Below, piece by piece: positions 52,486 through 60,076 of a stretch of 64,000 nucleotides of DNA (positions within the stretch are counted from its first letter, which is position 1; each line of letters opens with the position of its first letter). The position numbers were made by a program, and so were the translations under genes. This DNA comes from Lumbricus rubellus (taxonomy: Eukaryota; Annelida; Clitellata; Crassiclitellata; Lumbricidae): contig OX243812.1 in assembly GCA_945859605.1 (NCBI GenBank), forward strand, positions 47,376,147 to 47,440,146, written 5' to 3'. The notes under the pieces are model-generated. The model made no database searches. It saw only the letters and a list, made by a program, of their open reading frames with translations, and was not told where the DNA came from.

Positions 52486-52573
52486 CAAATTCGGCGTCTG
52501 TCGTAAAAATGTAAAAAAGTAAAAAAGTAAAAAAAGTAAAAAAGTAAAAAATATTTTCTCTGGCGTATACAAA

Positions 52574-52891
52574 ATGGACTACTCGAAGAAAACTGTTACT
52601 GAATTACGAAAAATCGCCGAGCGCAGCGGCAAGCATGCATATTTTACAAGACGGTGGATAGCGAAGTTCATTGCTAAAATTGACGCCCACACCCGCGAAT
52701 GCCACGACGATGAATGCCCATGCAAGAATCCACAGCCGGATCGTCAACAAGGGCAACGCGAGACCATCGTCGTTCGTCGTCGGCGCAATGGCAACTCACC
52801 CCCGCGTGATGTTAGTTTGATCGACAACGAGATCATCGTCGTTAATTGTCAATGCAATGGCAACTCATGCCTGTGTGATGTAAGAGCATGA
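52574..52891 (+). CDS. Small SAP/Rho-N-like protein of Polinton
   Basis: 105 residues. The first 35 (YSKKTVTELRKIAERSG then FTRRWIAKFIAKI) fit the two-helix SAP or Rho N-terminal pattern (T-V-x-E-L-R-x-I-A ... K-x-x-I-x-x-I), a nucleic-acid-binding fold found as small ORFs in Polinton-type elements. A cysteine/histidine cluster follows (ECHDDECPCKNPQ), then low-complexity Arg-rich and repeated NCQCNGNSC-like residues. The start follows CGTATACAAAATG, the A-rich leader used by the other element genes. It may be the leftmost gene of the element, or an independent fragment. Confidence 0.5.
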   Translation: MDYSKKTVTELRKIAERSGKHAYFTRRWIAKFIAKIDAHTRECHDDECPCKNPQPDRQQGQRETIVVRRRRNGNSPPRDVSLIDNEIIVVNCQCNGNSCLCDVRA

Positions 52892-53084
52892 GTGAACTAC
52901 GACGTAGATACGGGATTACAATATCGCAAACGATTTTACACCGTTGGTTTATAATCGTGTTTGATTCAACTTCTCGCGATGGAAATTTCCCGCAGTATTG
53001 ACGATGCGCTATTAGGCCCACAGTCTTTTCATTCACTTTCGTTATCGATATCAAACACGACATAGGCTATTTTTCATAGTCGTC

Positions 53085-53176
53085 TCTTCATCATCGTAGT
53101 CATCATCATCATCATCATCAACCCGATTTGTCGTCGTCATCTTCAACATCATCACCGCCGCCACCACCACCACCGC

Positions 53177-53210
<34 letters not shown>

Positions 53211-53335
53211 GTAGTCAACATCATCATCAACATCATCGTAGTCATCAACATCATCATCATCAACCCGATTTGTCGTCGTCATCTCTTCTTCATCGTCGCC
53301 ACCACCACCACCATCATCATCAACAACATCATCGT
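53085..53335. repeat. (ATC)n microsatellite
   Basis: Long CATCAT runs with CGTAGT and CCACCA interruptions. An Asp- or Met-rich open frame on the minus strand is an artefact. Confidence 0.95.
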
Positions 53336-53339
53336 CGTT

Positions 53340-53653
53340 CTCGTTGGTAGGAGAGAGAGACGGTCAAGCTCTGTACAAAATTTCGCAGATCGGTATTCAG
53401 TAGAAAATGTTTCGTGTCACGCCTCAGTCGAATAGATTTCAAAAACGTCCCTGTCACGTTTTATCGAAAAGTGTGACGGGTCCCTCGGTCACACTGTATC
53501 TAGTTATAGTCTGACGTCATAGGACCGCCCTCCCGCCATAGCCACTCACAGTCAAGTGATAGAACGCAATAATGGAGGGATTTACCAGTTTCGATATTAA
53601 TTATCGCAAGTAGTAGGGAATGTTGGCGTCTGGCGTATTTTGTCAAAATCGTT
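53340..53653. other. Non-coding stretch downstream of integrase
   Basis: Contains GTGACGGGTCCCTCGGTCAC, an imperfect hairpin near 53470, and no ORF. Possibly the subterminal part of the Polinton. Confidence 0.4.
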
Positions 53654-54592
53654 TCACAATGTTACCAAGTCTTCATTTTCGATCCACGAGTTGAACGAGT
53701 CTGGGTAGCCCAACCACTTCACGAGACATTTCTTCCCGCGTTTCCTAATCACTTTTTCGATTCTAAATATTTCTTGAGTCGTTTTCTGCAGCTCCTGTTC
53801 ATAGAATGAGCCTTGTATTTCCTCAGAATTAGAATCAGTAATCTTGTAAGTTGGTGGATCTGTATATTGAACCTGAGATACTACAAAAACCTCCTCCGTC
53901 CATCTAGGTATATATCCTTTGTCAAAAATGTTCTTCTTCTTAGTTATTCTGACTCGATCGCCGATTGAAAACTTTGGTATAATAGGCTCTGAAATCTCGT
54001 CGCCGTATAAATTCAAAAATACTGTCTTTTCGTTCACTTTCAAACTAGCCTTGGCGGGAGTCATTTTGATCGAAGAATGTCTCGTGTCATTATAATTACT
54101 AACCATCTCATCTAATACATCGATATATCTTCTAGTTGAATTAGCTGTGAAGTACTTGAACATTTTATCTTTCATCGAACGCACCCATCTTTCTACGATA
54201 CAACTTTTCCCCTCGTTTTCGGTAGAATACAACTCGACTAAATTCTTCACATTTTTATTATAAAATTCTTTCCCTTTGTCGCACCAAACTTTGACTGGCT
54301 GTCGGCCACCCCTGAGTATCTTCACGAACCCATCAGCTGTAGACTTCCCACTCTTGTCATGTAATGGAACGATCCATCCATACTTGGAAAACACATCTAT
54401 GACGGTCAATAGAAATTTCACGCCATCATTATCTCTAGCGAAAGCCTGCATGTCGATTAGGTCAGCCGCCCAAATCTGGTCAATCCCCCCAACACGGACC
54501 CGCCTCGTCCTAAAATTTCTCACTACTGGTTTGTGTAATTCATTCGCTAATTGATTACTCCATTTCAGGTCCTGCTGTAATTTTAGGCTTTT
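53654..54592 (-). CDS. Polinton integrase with C-terminal chromodomain
   Basis: The retroviral-type rve core catalyses insertion of element DNA into the host genome. The open frame counted from the GTG at 54523 gives 289 residues. First acidic residue in IWAADLIDM (D21), second in VWCDKGKEFYN (D82), third in CIVERWVRS (E111). An SH3-like tail follows (FSIGDRVRITKK, YIPRWTEEVF). A chromodomain closes it (IFRIEKVIRKRGKKCLVKWLGYP, SWIENEDLV), which probably directs targeting to histone marks. There is no ATG. The same frame extends 23 codons upstream (KSLKLQQDLKWSNQ, NELHKPV), up to a slippery heptamer in the phospholipase gene. An N-terminal zinc domain is not visible. The D82-E111 spacing (28 residues) is shorter than the usual 33-35. 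Confidence 0.9.
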   Translation of the reverse strand, partial: KSLKLQQDLKWSNQLANELHKPVVRNFRTRRVRVGGIDQIWAADLIDMQAFARDNDGVKFLLTVIDVFSKYGWIVPLHDKSGKSTADGFVKILRGGRQPVKVWCDKGKEFYNKNVKNLVELYSTENEGKSCIVERWVRSMKDKMFKYFTANSTRRYIDVLDEMVSNYNDTRHSSIKMTPAKASLKVNEKTVFLNLYGDEISEPIIPKFSIGDRVRITKKKNIFDKGYIPRWTEEVFVVSQVQYTDPPTYKITDSNSEEIQGSFYEQELQKTTQEIFRIEKVIRKRGKKCLVKWLGYPDSFNSWIENEDLVTL

Positions 54593-55107
54593 TTTAAACC
54601 CAAACCTAGGCTTGTTTTAGCTGACAAGATGGGTTTGACTATCGCCCTCTCTACGCGTTCCCGCAGACTTGGATTTGGTATATTATTCAATTGGTTTATC
54701 ATTGCTCTATCAGCGACATTCCTAGAAGCCGTATCAGTGTGTTGATTGTATGCCAGGTCATGAACGTATGCCGCACTATCTACCCTGTTTATAGGTTTGC
54801 TCCAATCTTTGGGGGTTTCGTTGGGATTCAGACGCAAATCTAGTCTAGTACCGGGACCAGTAAACTGATGGCCTGGCAAATGTACCTCACCAGCAAACTT
54901 GGCCCAAGGTAATTTAATGTTGCTAGTGGCAGCGTTCAGCGAACTAACTAGATCTCCGCCTTGCACAATAGCAGACGCCTTCACGAATTGAGTTTTTGTT
55001 TTCCCGCATACGACGCAAACACCTCTGAGCATCGATCTCCCATTATTAGCCACGGCGTTCTGCACATCTGTCGTCTGGGTCTGTTTTTTACATTTTACGC
55101 AATACAT
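54583..55107 (-). CDS. Zinc-ribbon plus phospholipase A2-like (parvovirus VP1u type) protein
   Basis: 174 residues from the ATG at 55107. The N-terminus has two Cys pairs (CVKC at 3-6 and CVVC near 28-31), a zinc-ribbon pattern. The middle has a phospholipase A2 signature as in the parvovirus VP1 unique region: calcium loop TGPGTRLDLR, then the catalytic pair in VHDLAYNQH. The C-terminus is basic with LGLGLKKA. In parvoviruses this enzyme lets virions leave endosomes; a similar role for this element is inference. It ends at 54583, overlapping the integrase frame by about ten bases. It is divergent from the ATPase gene with a 28-bp gap. An alternative longer start upstream is unlikely because it would cover that promoter. 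Confidence 0.8.
   Translation of the reverse strand: MYCVKCKKQTQTTDVQNAVANNGRSMLRGVCVVCGKTKTQFVKASAIVQGGDLVSSLNAATSNIKLPWAKFAGEVHLPGHQFTGPGTRLDLRLNPNETPKDWSKPINRVDSAAYVHDLAYNQHTDTASRNVADRAMINQLNNIPNPSLRERVERAIVKPILSAKTSLGLGLKKA
54592..54598 (-). promoter_or_regulatory. Candidate -1 ribosomal frameshift site TTTAAAA
   Basis: In the phospholipase frame the codons read GGT TTA AAA AAA GCC TAA, so T TTA AAA stands exactly in the phase of the X XXY YYZ rule. A -1 slip joins the phospholipase frame to the integrase frame, which has no ATG. A TTACAG splice-acceptor-like site near 54575 is an alternative explanation. Confidence 0.5.
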
Positions 55108-55135
55108 TTCGTTTTTAATAATATATATTTTTAAA
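55108..55135. promoter_or_regulatory. 28-bp divergent promoter
   Basis: Between the two start codons lies only AT-rich sequence with AATAATATATATTTTTAAA, nearly self-complementary. It must serve both the phospholipase-like gene (minus) and the packaging ATPase gene (plus). Confidence 0.6.
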
Positions 55136-55924
55136 ATGGAGATTAGAGATATGAGTTGGGGCACAGCGCTCTCGAAAAGATTCAATAATCCGTTGTTACC
55201 CAAAAGCATACGTGGTTTGATAGTTGGGAAATCGGCGTGTGGAAAAACAACGCTTCTTCTCAATCTTTTACTCAGGCCAGACTGGTTGGATTATAATAAC
55301 TTGCAGGTATTCGGTACTTCTCTGTTTCAACCGGAATATCGCATTATTAAAAAAGCATACGAAGAAAAATTGCCGAAAGAAGCGATCGTTTGGTTGTTTG
55401 AGCACCGAGATGAAATCGTGGGTCTAAATGCGTCACCAGACCTTGTAATGGAAGAAATAGCAAAAAACTCAGAAGCTAAATCCGATATAATTGCCAAGTT
55501 CTTTGAGAGCGCCGATGATGTACCAGACCCGAGAGATTTGAGCGCTGAAAAGAAGAACCTGATGATTTTTGATGATCTTCAATTGGAAAAACAAAACAAA
55601 TGTGAAACGTATTACAATCGGGGGAGGCATAGTAATGTAGATTGTTTTTACCTCGCCCAGAATTATTTCAAATTACCGCGCCAAACAATCAGAGAAAACG
55701 CGAACTTTATTTGCCTGTTCAAACAAGACCTGAAAAATTGTAATCATATTTACAACGATCATGTGAGTACAGACATGTCGAAAGATGAATTTCGAAAACT
55801 ATGCAAAACAGTATGGGAGCAACCTCATGGTTTCGTGGTTTTAGACCTGACTAGCGATAAGTACAATGGCAAATACCGATGCGGACTCGACGAATTTTAT
55901 ATAATCGAGGATCCGCCATTGTAA
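55136..55924 (+). CDS. Genome-packaging ATPase (FtsK-HerA / A32-like)
   Basis: 262 residues. It powers DNA entry into the capsid. Walker A is GKSACGKTT at about residues 31-39. Walker B is KNLMIFDDLQLE with the acidic pair at about 146-147. A sensor-like NADxFYLAQN equivalent is visible in VDCFYLAQNYFKLPRQ (about 175). The length and order fit A32-type ATPases of Polintons, adintoviruses and virophages. The gene opens the plus-strand block of structural genes and starts directly behind TATATTTTTAAA. The next coding start (55945) follows the stop by about 20 bases. Confidence 0.9.
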   Translation: MEIRDMSWGTALSKRFNNPLLPKSIRGLIVGKSACGKTTLLLNLLLRPDWLDYNNLQVFGTSLFQPEYRIIKKAYEEKLPKEAIVWLFEHRDEIVGLNASPDLVMEEIAKNSEAKSDIIAKFFESADDVPDPRDLSAEKKNLMIFDDLQLEKQNKCETYYNRGRHSNVDCFYLAQNYFKLPRQTIRENANFICLFKQDLKNCNHIYNDHVSTDMSKDEFRKLCKTVWEQPHGFVVLDLTSDKYNGKYRCGLDEFYIIEDPPL

Positions 55925-55944
55925 AATTGTATTGTATAGTAAAA

Positions 55945-56739
55945 ATGGAATCATCGCTTCTCAAACAGATATCGGAAAACACGGAAAAGACGGCCTGCAA
56001 CACGGAACCAAAAACATAATTTTCCATTTTTCTAAGCGAAAAGAGCACGCGAATCAGAACGAAGTTTAATCCACTACTCGAACTGGAGAAGAATAAGAAA
56101 TATGAAATGGCCTTAGTTGCCCTCGAGACGTACTATTCTTTTCCTAATATCGACGCGACAAACAACGGCTTCAGGTATTCGCCGAATTCCAGCACAGATT
56201 GGGTAAACATTGAAGTTCCAGAGAGTTGCTATGAAATAACGGATATCAACGAATATATACAGAGGGTCATGAAGGGGAATGGACATTACGACGGAGTAAA
56301 TGGAAATTACTGTATCTCAATAGCGCCAAACACCAATACTCTGAGGTCTGTGGTAAATATAGAAGCAGAGTATATGGTTGACTTTACGCCAAAGAATTCG
56401 ATAGGAAAGGTTCTAGGTTTCAACAGATGGATCTATTCGGCGGGATACAACGAATCGGAGGACTTGGTAAATATAATGAGTGTAAGCAGCCTGAGAGTGA
56501 CCAACGACATTATCGGGTCTTCGTACACTAACGGAACATCGGAAAACGTGATATATTCTTTTTTCCCAAACGTAGGCCCCGGTTACAAGATTATCGAAGT
56601 GCCACATAATTTGATATATCTCCCGATTTTGCTATCTACAATTTCAACGATGGAAACGAGGCTCACAGACCAACACGGGAACCTACTAAATCTTCGAGGT
56701 GAAGAATTAGCGATTCGATTTCACATCAGGGAAGTTTGA
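55945..56739 (+). CDS. Penton-like minor capsid protein, with in-frame TAA
   Basis: The region from 56107 encodes 210 residues of a single-jelly-roll type protein: ALETYYSFPNIDATNNGFRY, VPESCYEITDINEYIQ, SIGKVLGFNRW, FFPNVGPGYKIIEVPHN, LTDQHGNLLNLRGEEL and the end IRFHIREV. These phrases are typical of the penton-type protein of Polinton/adintovirus elements, which forms the five-fold vertices. The proper leader (GTAGTAAAAATG) is at 55945, whose frame is continuous with 56107. A TAA at 56017-56019 interrupts it after 24 codons, and about 29 further in-frame codons precede the Met at 56107. The protein may therefore be N-terminally truncated, start internally, or be dead. Placement between ATPase and core genes fits. 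Confidence 0.8.
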
Positions 56740-56763
56740 AAGTTTTTGTAATTTATAATTAAA

Positions 56764-57360
56764 ATGAGTCGTTACACGGGCGTAAGAGTCAATATTTCAG
56801 AAGCGCAACAAGACAAAATTAAAAGATCACTTCAAGCGGGGAGCGGCGTGAGTATCAAACTATCGCACGATGATTTGAATGGCGAACACGTTTTGGCTCT
56901 CACCCAGGCGCAAATCAATAAAATGGCGGCTGCCTACCAAAAAGGAACTGGCATGATTATTAAAATGAGTAAAACGCAATTGGAGAACAACAAGAAAGTC
57001 GAAGGTGGATTCATAGGCGCTATACTTCCGTTTCTAGCGACAGCGGGTCGGTTCCTTCTTGGTAGCGTACTGCCTAGTTTAGCACAGGGCGCATTAGGTG
57101 GGTTAGGTGCCGCAGCTGGATCGAAACTTGTCGATAAAATCAGCGGTTCGGGCGTAATGTATGTCAAGAAAGGTGACATAGCGTGCAAAATAAGAGCGGC
57201 CGGATCCGGGTTGTACTTGTCTCCGTGGCAAAAAGGCGCATCGATAATGGGATCCGGGCTTTACATGAAAACAGGGTCGGGCTATGTGAGTGGCGAAGGA
57301 CTTTTGCTCGGCCCCAACTCGCCGTTTCGAAACATTCCGATTCTCGGCATGATATTATAA
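56764..57360 (+). CDS. Glycine-rich hydrophobic core protein (pX/pVI-like)
   Basis: 198 residues. The N-terminal half is polar (VNISEAQQDKIKRSLQAG; LTQAQINKMAAAYQKG). A long hydrophobic, glycine/alanine-rich part follows at about 80-125 (GGFIGAILPFLATAGRFLLG, LAQGALGGLGAAAGSKL). The end is Gly/Ser-rich with three GSGLY phrases and a proline-rich finish (PFRNIPILGMIL). Adintoviruses and adenoviruses have small core or membrane-active proteins of this character between penton and capsid genes. The exact counterpart is uncertain. It starts behind AATTAAAATG, 24 bases after the penton stop. Confidence 0.65.
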   Translation: MSRYTGVRVNISEAQQDKIKRSLQAGSGVSIKLSHDDLNGEHVLALTQAQINKMAAAYQKGTGMIIKMSKTQLENNKKVEGGFIGAILPFLATAGRFLLGSVLPSLAQGALGGLGAAAGSKLVDKISGSGVMYVKKGDIACKIRAAGSGLYLSPWQKGASIMGSGLYMKTGSGYVSGEGLLLGPNSPFRNIPILGMIL

Positions 57361-57375
57361 ATTATCATATGTAAA

Positions 57376-57774
57376 ATGTCGAGACCAATACACAAATTTG
57401 GAACTAAACCAACTAGACCGGTAGAGGTTAGAACGCAGCCCGTTTCAGTCTTTTGGAAGATTACGAGCGGTGCTACTCGCGTCCCAGTAAGACAACTAGG
57501 GGGTCTGCGATGGGAGATTTTTGCGCAAAATGATATCACGATACAACCAAAGGCGGCAAATACGCTAAGGCTTGGACTGGGTGTAGAAATGGCGGCAGGT
57601 CTTTGTCTCGTTTCCCTCAGACAGAGTATCAAAGAACGACGATGCAGCCTACTAGACGGGGTGATTTCAGAAGATGTGATTGATGATATCATAGTTTCCA
57701 TTCAAAACAACTCCGATTCGGCGGTAACGATAAACGAAGGAGATTCGCTATGCTGTGTAAACTATCAACGGTAA
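57376..57774 (+). CDS. dUTPase-fold protein without catalytic aspartate
   Basis: 132 residues. The second half follows the trimeric dUTPase jelly-roll pattern: NDITIQPKAANTLRLGLGV, GLCLVSLRQS, DGVISEDVIDDIIVSIQN, then NNSDSAVTINEGDSLC. In active enzymes the third motif is G-V-I-D-x-D-Y; here it reads GVISED, so the catalytic Asp is replaced by Ser. The first motif (A-G-x-D) and the C-terminal Gly-rich motif are also missing. It therefore probably serves as a structural trimer and not as an enzyme. It is encoded 16 bases after the core protein and starts behind ATATGTAAAATG. Confidence 0.65.
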   Translation: MSRPIHKFGTKPTRPVEVRTQPVSVFWKITSGATRVPVRQLGGLRWEIFAQNDITIQPKAANTLRLGLGVEMAAGLCLVSLRQSIKERRCSLLDGVISEDVIDDIIVSIQNNSDSAVTINEGDSLCCVNYQR

Positions 57775-57803
57775 AAAAATATATATTGCTAATAAATAAA
57801 AGA

Positions 57804-58502
57804 ATGGAATACGAAGGCATCAAACTCTATCCAAACCTAACAAATATAACACCCTCCGCGCCGGAAGGTGAAATACAAATAGCCGCGGGGTCTGCACAAA
57901 CGTATCGACTTCAGAAGATTAGCGAAATCAAAAAGGAGATCGAGCAAGAACGCGACAAAAGAGCAGCGTTGAGTAAAAAGTACCATAGAAGTGTGAGCGT
58001 AATCGGCGTAGTAGACAACGTCCTCATGGCGATCACGATGGGGCTCGGAATTTCGGGAATCGGCGTACTAGCTACCATAATTGCGACTCCCATCGCTATT
58101 GCTATGGAAGGGACAGCGCTAGGTGCGGGGCTATTGAGTATAATCGGCAGCCGAATCTGTAAAAAGCTCACCCTGAAGGCGGAGAAGCATGAAAAGATCA
58201 AAACGCTAGCTGATGCGAAGCTCAACACGATCAGCGACCATATTTCAAAAGCACTCGTGGATGATCACATTTCAGACGAGGAATATTCTCTGATTCTAAG
58301 TGAGATTGAAAAATTCAATGGCATGAAAGAAGAAATCAAAAGTAAGTCGAAAGTTGCGATAGACGCGATGGATGAGGAAACGAAACAATCACTCATCGAT
58401 CGGGGAAGAGAAGAAGTCAGGCAGTCCTTTCAAAGCATGTTTGAGAAAAATACTGAATCTGTGAGAAAGACGACTAACGTGAACATGTATGAAATCATGT
58501 AG
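57804..58502 (+). CDS. Coiled-coil protein with central membrane segment
   Basis: 232 residues from the ATG at 57804 (AATAAAAGAATG); an upstream start at 57750 would overlap the previous gene and is less likely. An N-terminal proline-containing stretch (IKLYPNLTNITPSAPEG) is followed by a charged coiled coil (RLQKISEIKKEIEQERDKRA). A hydrophobic Gly-rich segment of about 45 residues comes next (GVVDNVLMAITMGLGISGIG through GAGLLSIIG), probably one or two membrane helices. A second long charged coil follows (KLTLKAEKHEKIKTLADAKL; SDEEYSLILSEIEKF). I have seen this protein type only with Polinton-like loci, so a virion-membrane or entry role is possible but unproven. Confidence 0.65.
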   Translation: MEYEGIKLYPNLTNITPSAPEGEIQIAAGSAQTYRLQKISEIKKEIEQERDKRAALSKKYHRSVSVIGVVDNVLMAITMGLGISGIGVLATIIATPIAIAMEGTALGAGLLSIIGSRICKKLTLKAEKHEKIKTLADAKLNTISDHISKALVDDHISDEEYSLILSEIEKFNGMKEEIKSKSKVAIDAMDEETKQSLIDRGREEVRQSFQSMFEKNTESVRKTTNVNMYEIM

Positions 58503-58504
58503 AC

Positions 58505-58656
58505 TTGTAGAGTTTTGTAGACCTATGTAGACCTATGTCGCTATGTCTGAAAATACGTCTAACTTGTGTTTTTACACATGTCGAAAAACATGTAGAAAAA
58601 CACGTCTAGAAACACGCCGGAAAACATGTCGAAAAACATTAAATTTTTTATTAAAA
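58505..58656 (+). repeat. Tandem repeat leader, GAAAAACATGT unit
   Basis: GTAGACCTAT repeats are followed by about five units like CGAAAAACATGT / AGAAAAACACGT. An upstream ATG (58543) opens a 38-codon Thr/Arg/Cys-rich extension of the next gene that merely reflects the repeat. Confidence 0.7.
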
Positions 58657-59565
58657 ATGTCGTTTCTAAAGATAGATGACCCGGCGAAAAGAAATTTCAT
58701 AGTCGAAGAGTTTCTGAAATCCAAGAAGAATATCCAACAAAACTTTTTATCGGAGAGATTGGGAGATTCGGGGCTGCAACAAGAACTAACCAAGCTGTAC
58801 AAGCCTATCGTCGATTCGCAATCCGCAATTTCCAAAGAGCAAAATGTCTTACTATCCGCCATCAAAGAAAACTCGATAGCTACTACAAACGCACTACAGA
58901 CGCTACCCGCTTCGTTGAAGATTCAATTTCCTCAGTATCCCTCGATAGAAGCGTATAGCGACGATCCGACTGAGGATATTAGAACTTTAGAATTAGGTGA
59001 TGTAGCCACCAAGTACCTTCATCAATACGCCTCCGATAGAAAAATCGTAGACACGACGTTCGGAATACGATCAAAAAATAGTCAATTCTACATCGGCGAC
59101 ACTCCGATTTTTATTCAAGGAGACGATGTGACGGTTGGAAATAAGACGTATAGCGGAACACCGGGGCTTTGGGAGTTGTTGACGATGAAACAGCCGAACA
59201 CGTCGATATACGATAATAATGATAGAGACGATTACGCCGAGATTCTACTCGCGTCGGATGCTATCAGACAGCCAAAAAATCCCAACAAACCGAAAGCATC
59301 TTCGAGCGTCAAATATAGAGAAATTATCAAGCCGATATGGGAAAAGAGGGTCCGCAATACACCGACAGCGGGCAAAGGCGTGGGCGGTGTAATCGTTATT
59401 TCCGAAGATCCAAACGTATTAGCGAAACAGCTAGAACTACGATTTCAAAGCTTCAAAGCAGGCAATACCGGCGTGAGAAACGAGATCGTGGCGATGTGCG
59501 ACGCGTTATTGAGGCAGGAAGTGCTGAGTAAAGATGCTTACAAAAATATAATGATGGCATTGTAA
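58657..59565 (+). CDS. Conserved Polinton-associated protein of unknown function
   Basis: 302 residues from the ATG at 58657 (TTATTAAAAATG); the longer ORF from 58543 reads through repeats. The N-terminal half is helical (IDDPAKRNFIVEEFLKSKKN; a coiled coil to about 95). The C-terminal half carries the phrases DTTFGIRSKNSQFYIGDTPI, GNKTYSGTPGLWELLT, DDYAEILLASDAIRQP and YREIIKPIWEK. The GTPGLWELL block is a recurring domain that I associate with Polinton-like elements of animals; its function is not known to me. Its place before the second core protein and the major capsid protein suggests a structural or assembly role. Confidence 0.7.
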   Translation: MSFLKIDDPAKRNFIVEEFLKSKKNIQQNFLSERLGDSGLQQELTKLYKPIVDSQSAISKEQNVLLSAIKENSIATTNALQTLPASLKIQFPQYPSIEAYSDDPTEDIRTLELGDVATKYLHQYASDRKIVDTTFGIRSKNSQFYIGDTPIFIQGDDVTVGNKTYSGTPGLWELLTMKQPNTSIYDNNDRDDYAEILLASDAIRQPKNPNKPKASSSVKYREIIKPIWEKRVRNTPTAGKGVGGVIVISEDPNVLAKQLELRFQSFKAGNTGVRNEIVAMCDALLRQEVLSKDAYKNIMMAL

Positions 59566-59577
59566 AATGCAGAAAAA

Positions 59578-60042
59578 ATGCAAGTCATTAATAGAAGGAG
59601 GTATAGAAAACAATACGTTATCGGAGGATCGGGAATATTCGATACAATTTCGGGATTTTTCAAACGACTAGTAACGTCGAACGCCGCCAAACAATTAGCA
59701 ACGACCGCTCTCAACGCGAGTAAAGACGTGGCGAAAGAAATTGGGAAAAAGGCCATCGATGTTGGGAAAACAACCGCAATCGACGCCGGCAAACGCTTAG
59801 TGGACAAAGCAGTGGCCAAACTGTTTACTCCTGCCCCTACTCCTACTCCCACCTCCAAGAAAATTACGCCAGAAACTAGACAAATTTTAGAGCGGCTGAG
59901 TGGCGTCGGCAGCGTCGGGTCGATCTCGAATATCCCGAATATTAATAATCTGATGATGGGCGATGGTCTGAAGAAGAACGGCGCCATGTCGATACAAGAT
60001 TTAGTACGCTCGCTAAACGGTGCCGGAATGAAGGTCGCGTAA
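59578..60042 (+). CDS. Small core or membrane-active protein (pVI-like)
   Basis: 154 residues. A basic start (INRRRYRKQYV) is followed by GGSGIFDTISGFFKRL, an amphipathic helix, then an Ala/Lys-rich helical stretch (AAKQLATTALNASKDVAKEI; IDVGKTTAIDAGKRLVDKA). A proline/threonine linker (PAPTPTPTS) and an end with GDGLKKNGAMSIQDLVRSLN follow. The amphipathic GIFDxIxxFF followed by an Ala/Lys repeat resembles pVI-type capsid interior proteins that disrupt membranes. The GG-like sites before the helix could be protease cleavage sites. A second ATG 11 bases upstream is out of frame. It lies directly before the major capsid gene. Confidence 0.65.
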   Translation: MQVINRRRYRKQYVIGGSGIFDTISGFFKRLVTSNAAKQLATTALNASKDVAKEIGKKAIDVGKTTAIDAGKRLVDKAVAKLFTPAPTPTPTSKKITPETRQILERLSGVGSVGSISNIPNINNLMMGDGLKKNGAMSIQDLVRSLNGAGMKVA

Positions 60043-60076
60043 AAAATATATTATCGCGTAGTAAAAAGTAGTAAAA

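Noticed and set aside
53051..53263. Met- and Asp-rich ORF
   Set aside because: Frame through an ATC microsatellite.
58543..58656. Longer start for the conserved protein at 58657
   Set aside because: The extra 38 residues translate a tandem repeat; the ATG at 58657 has the shared A-rich leader.
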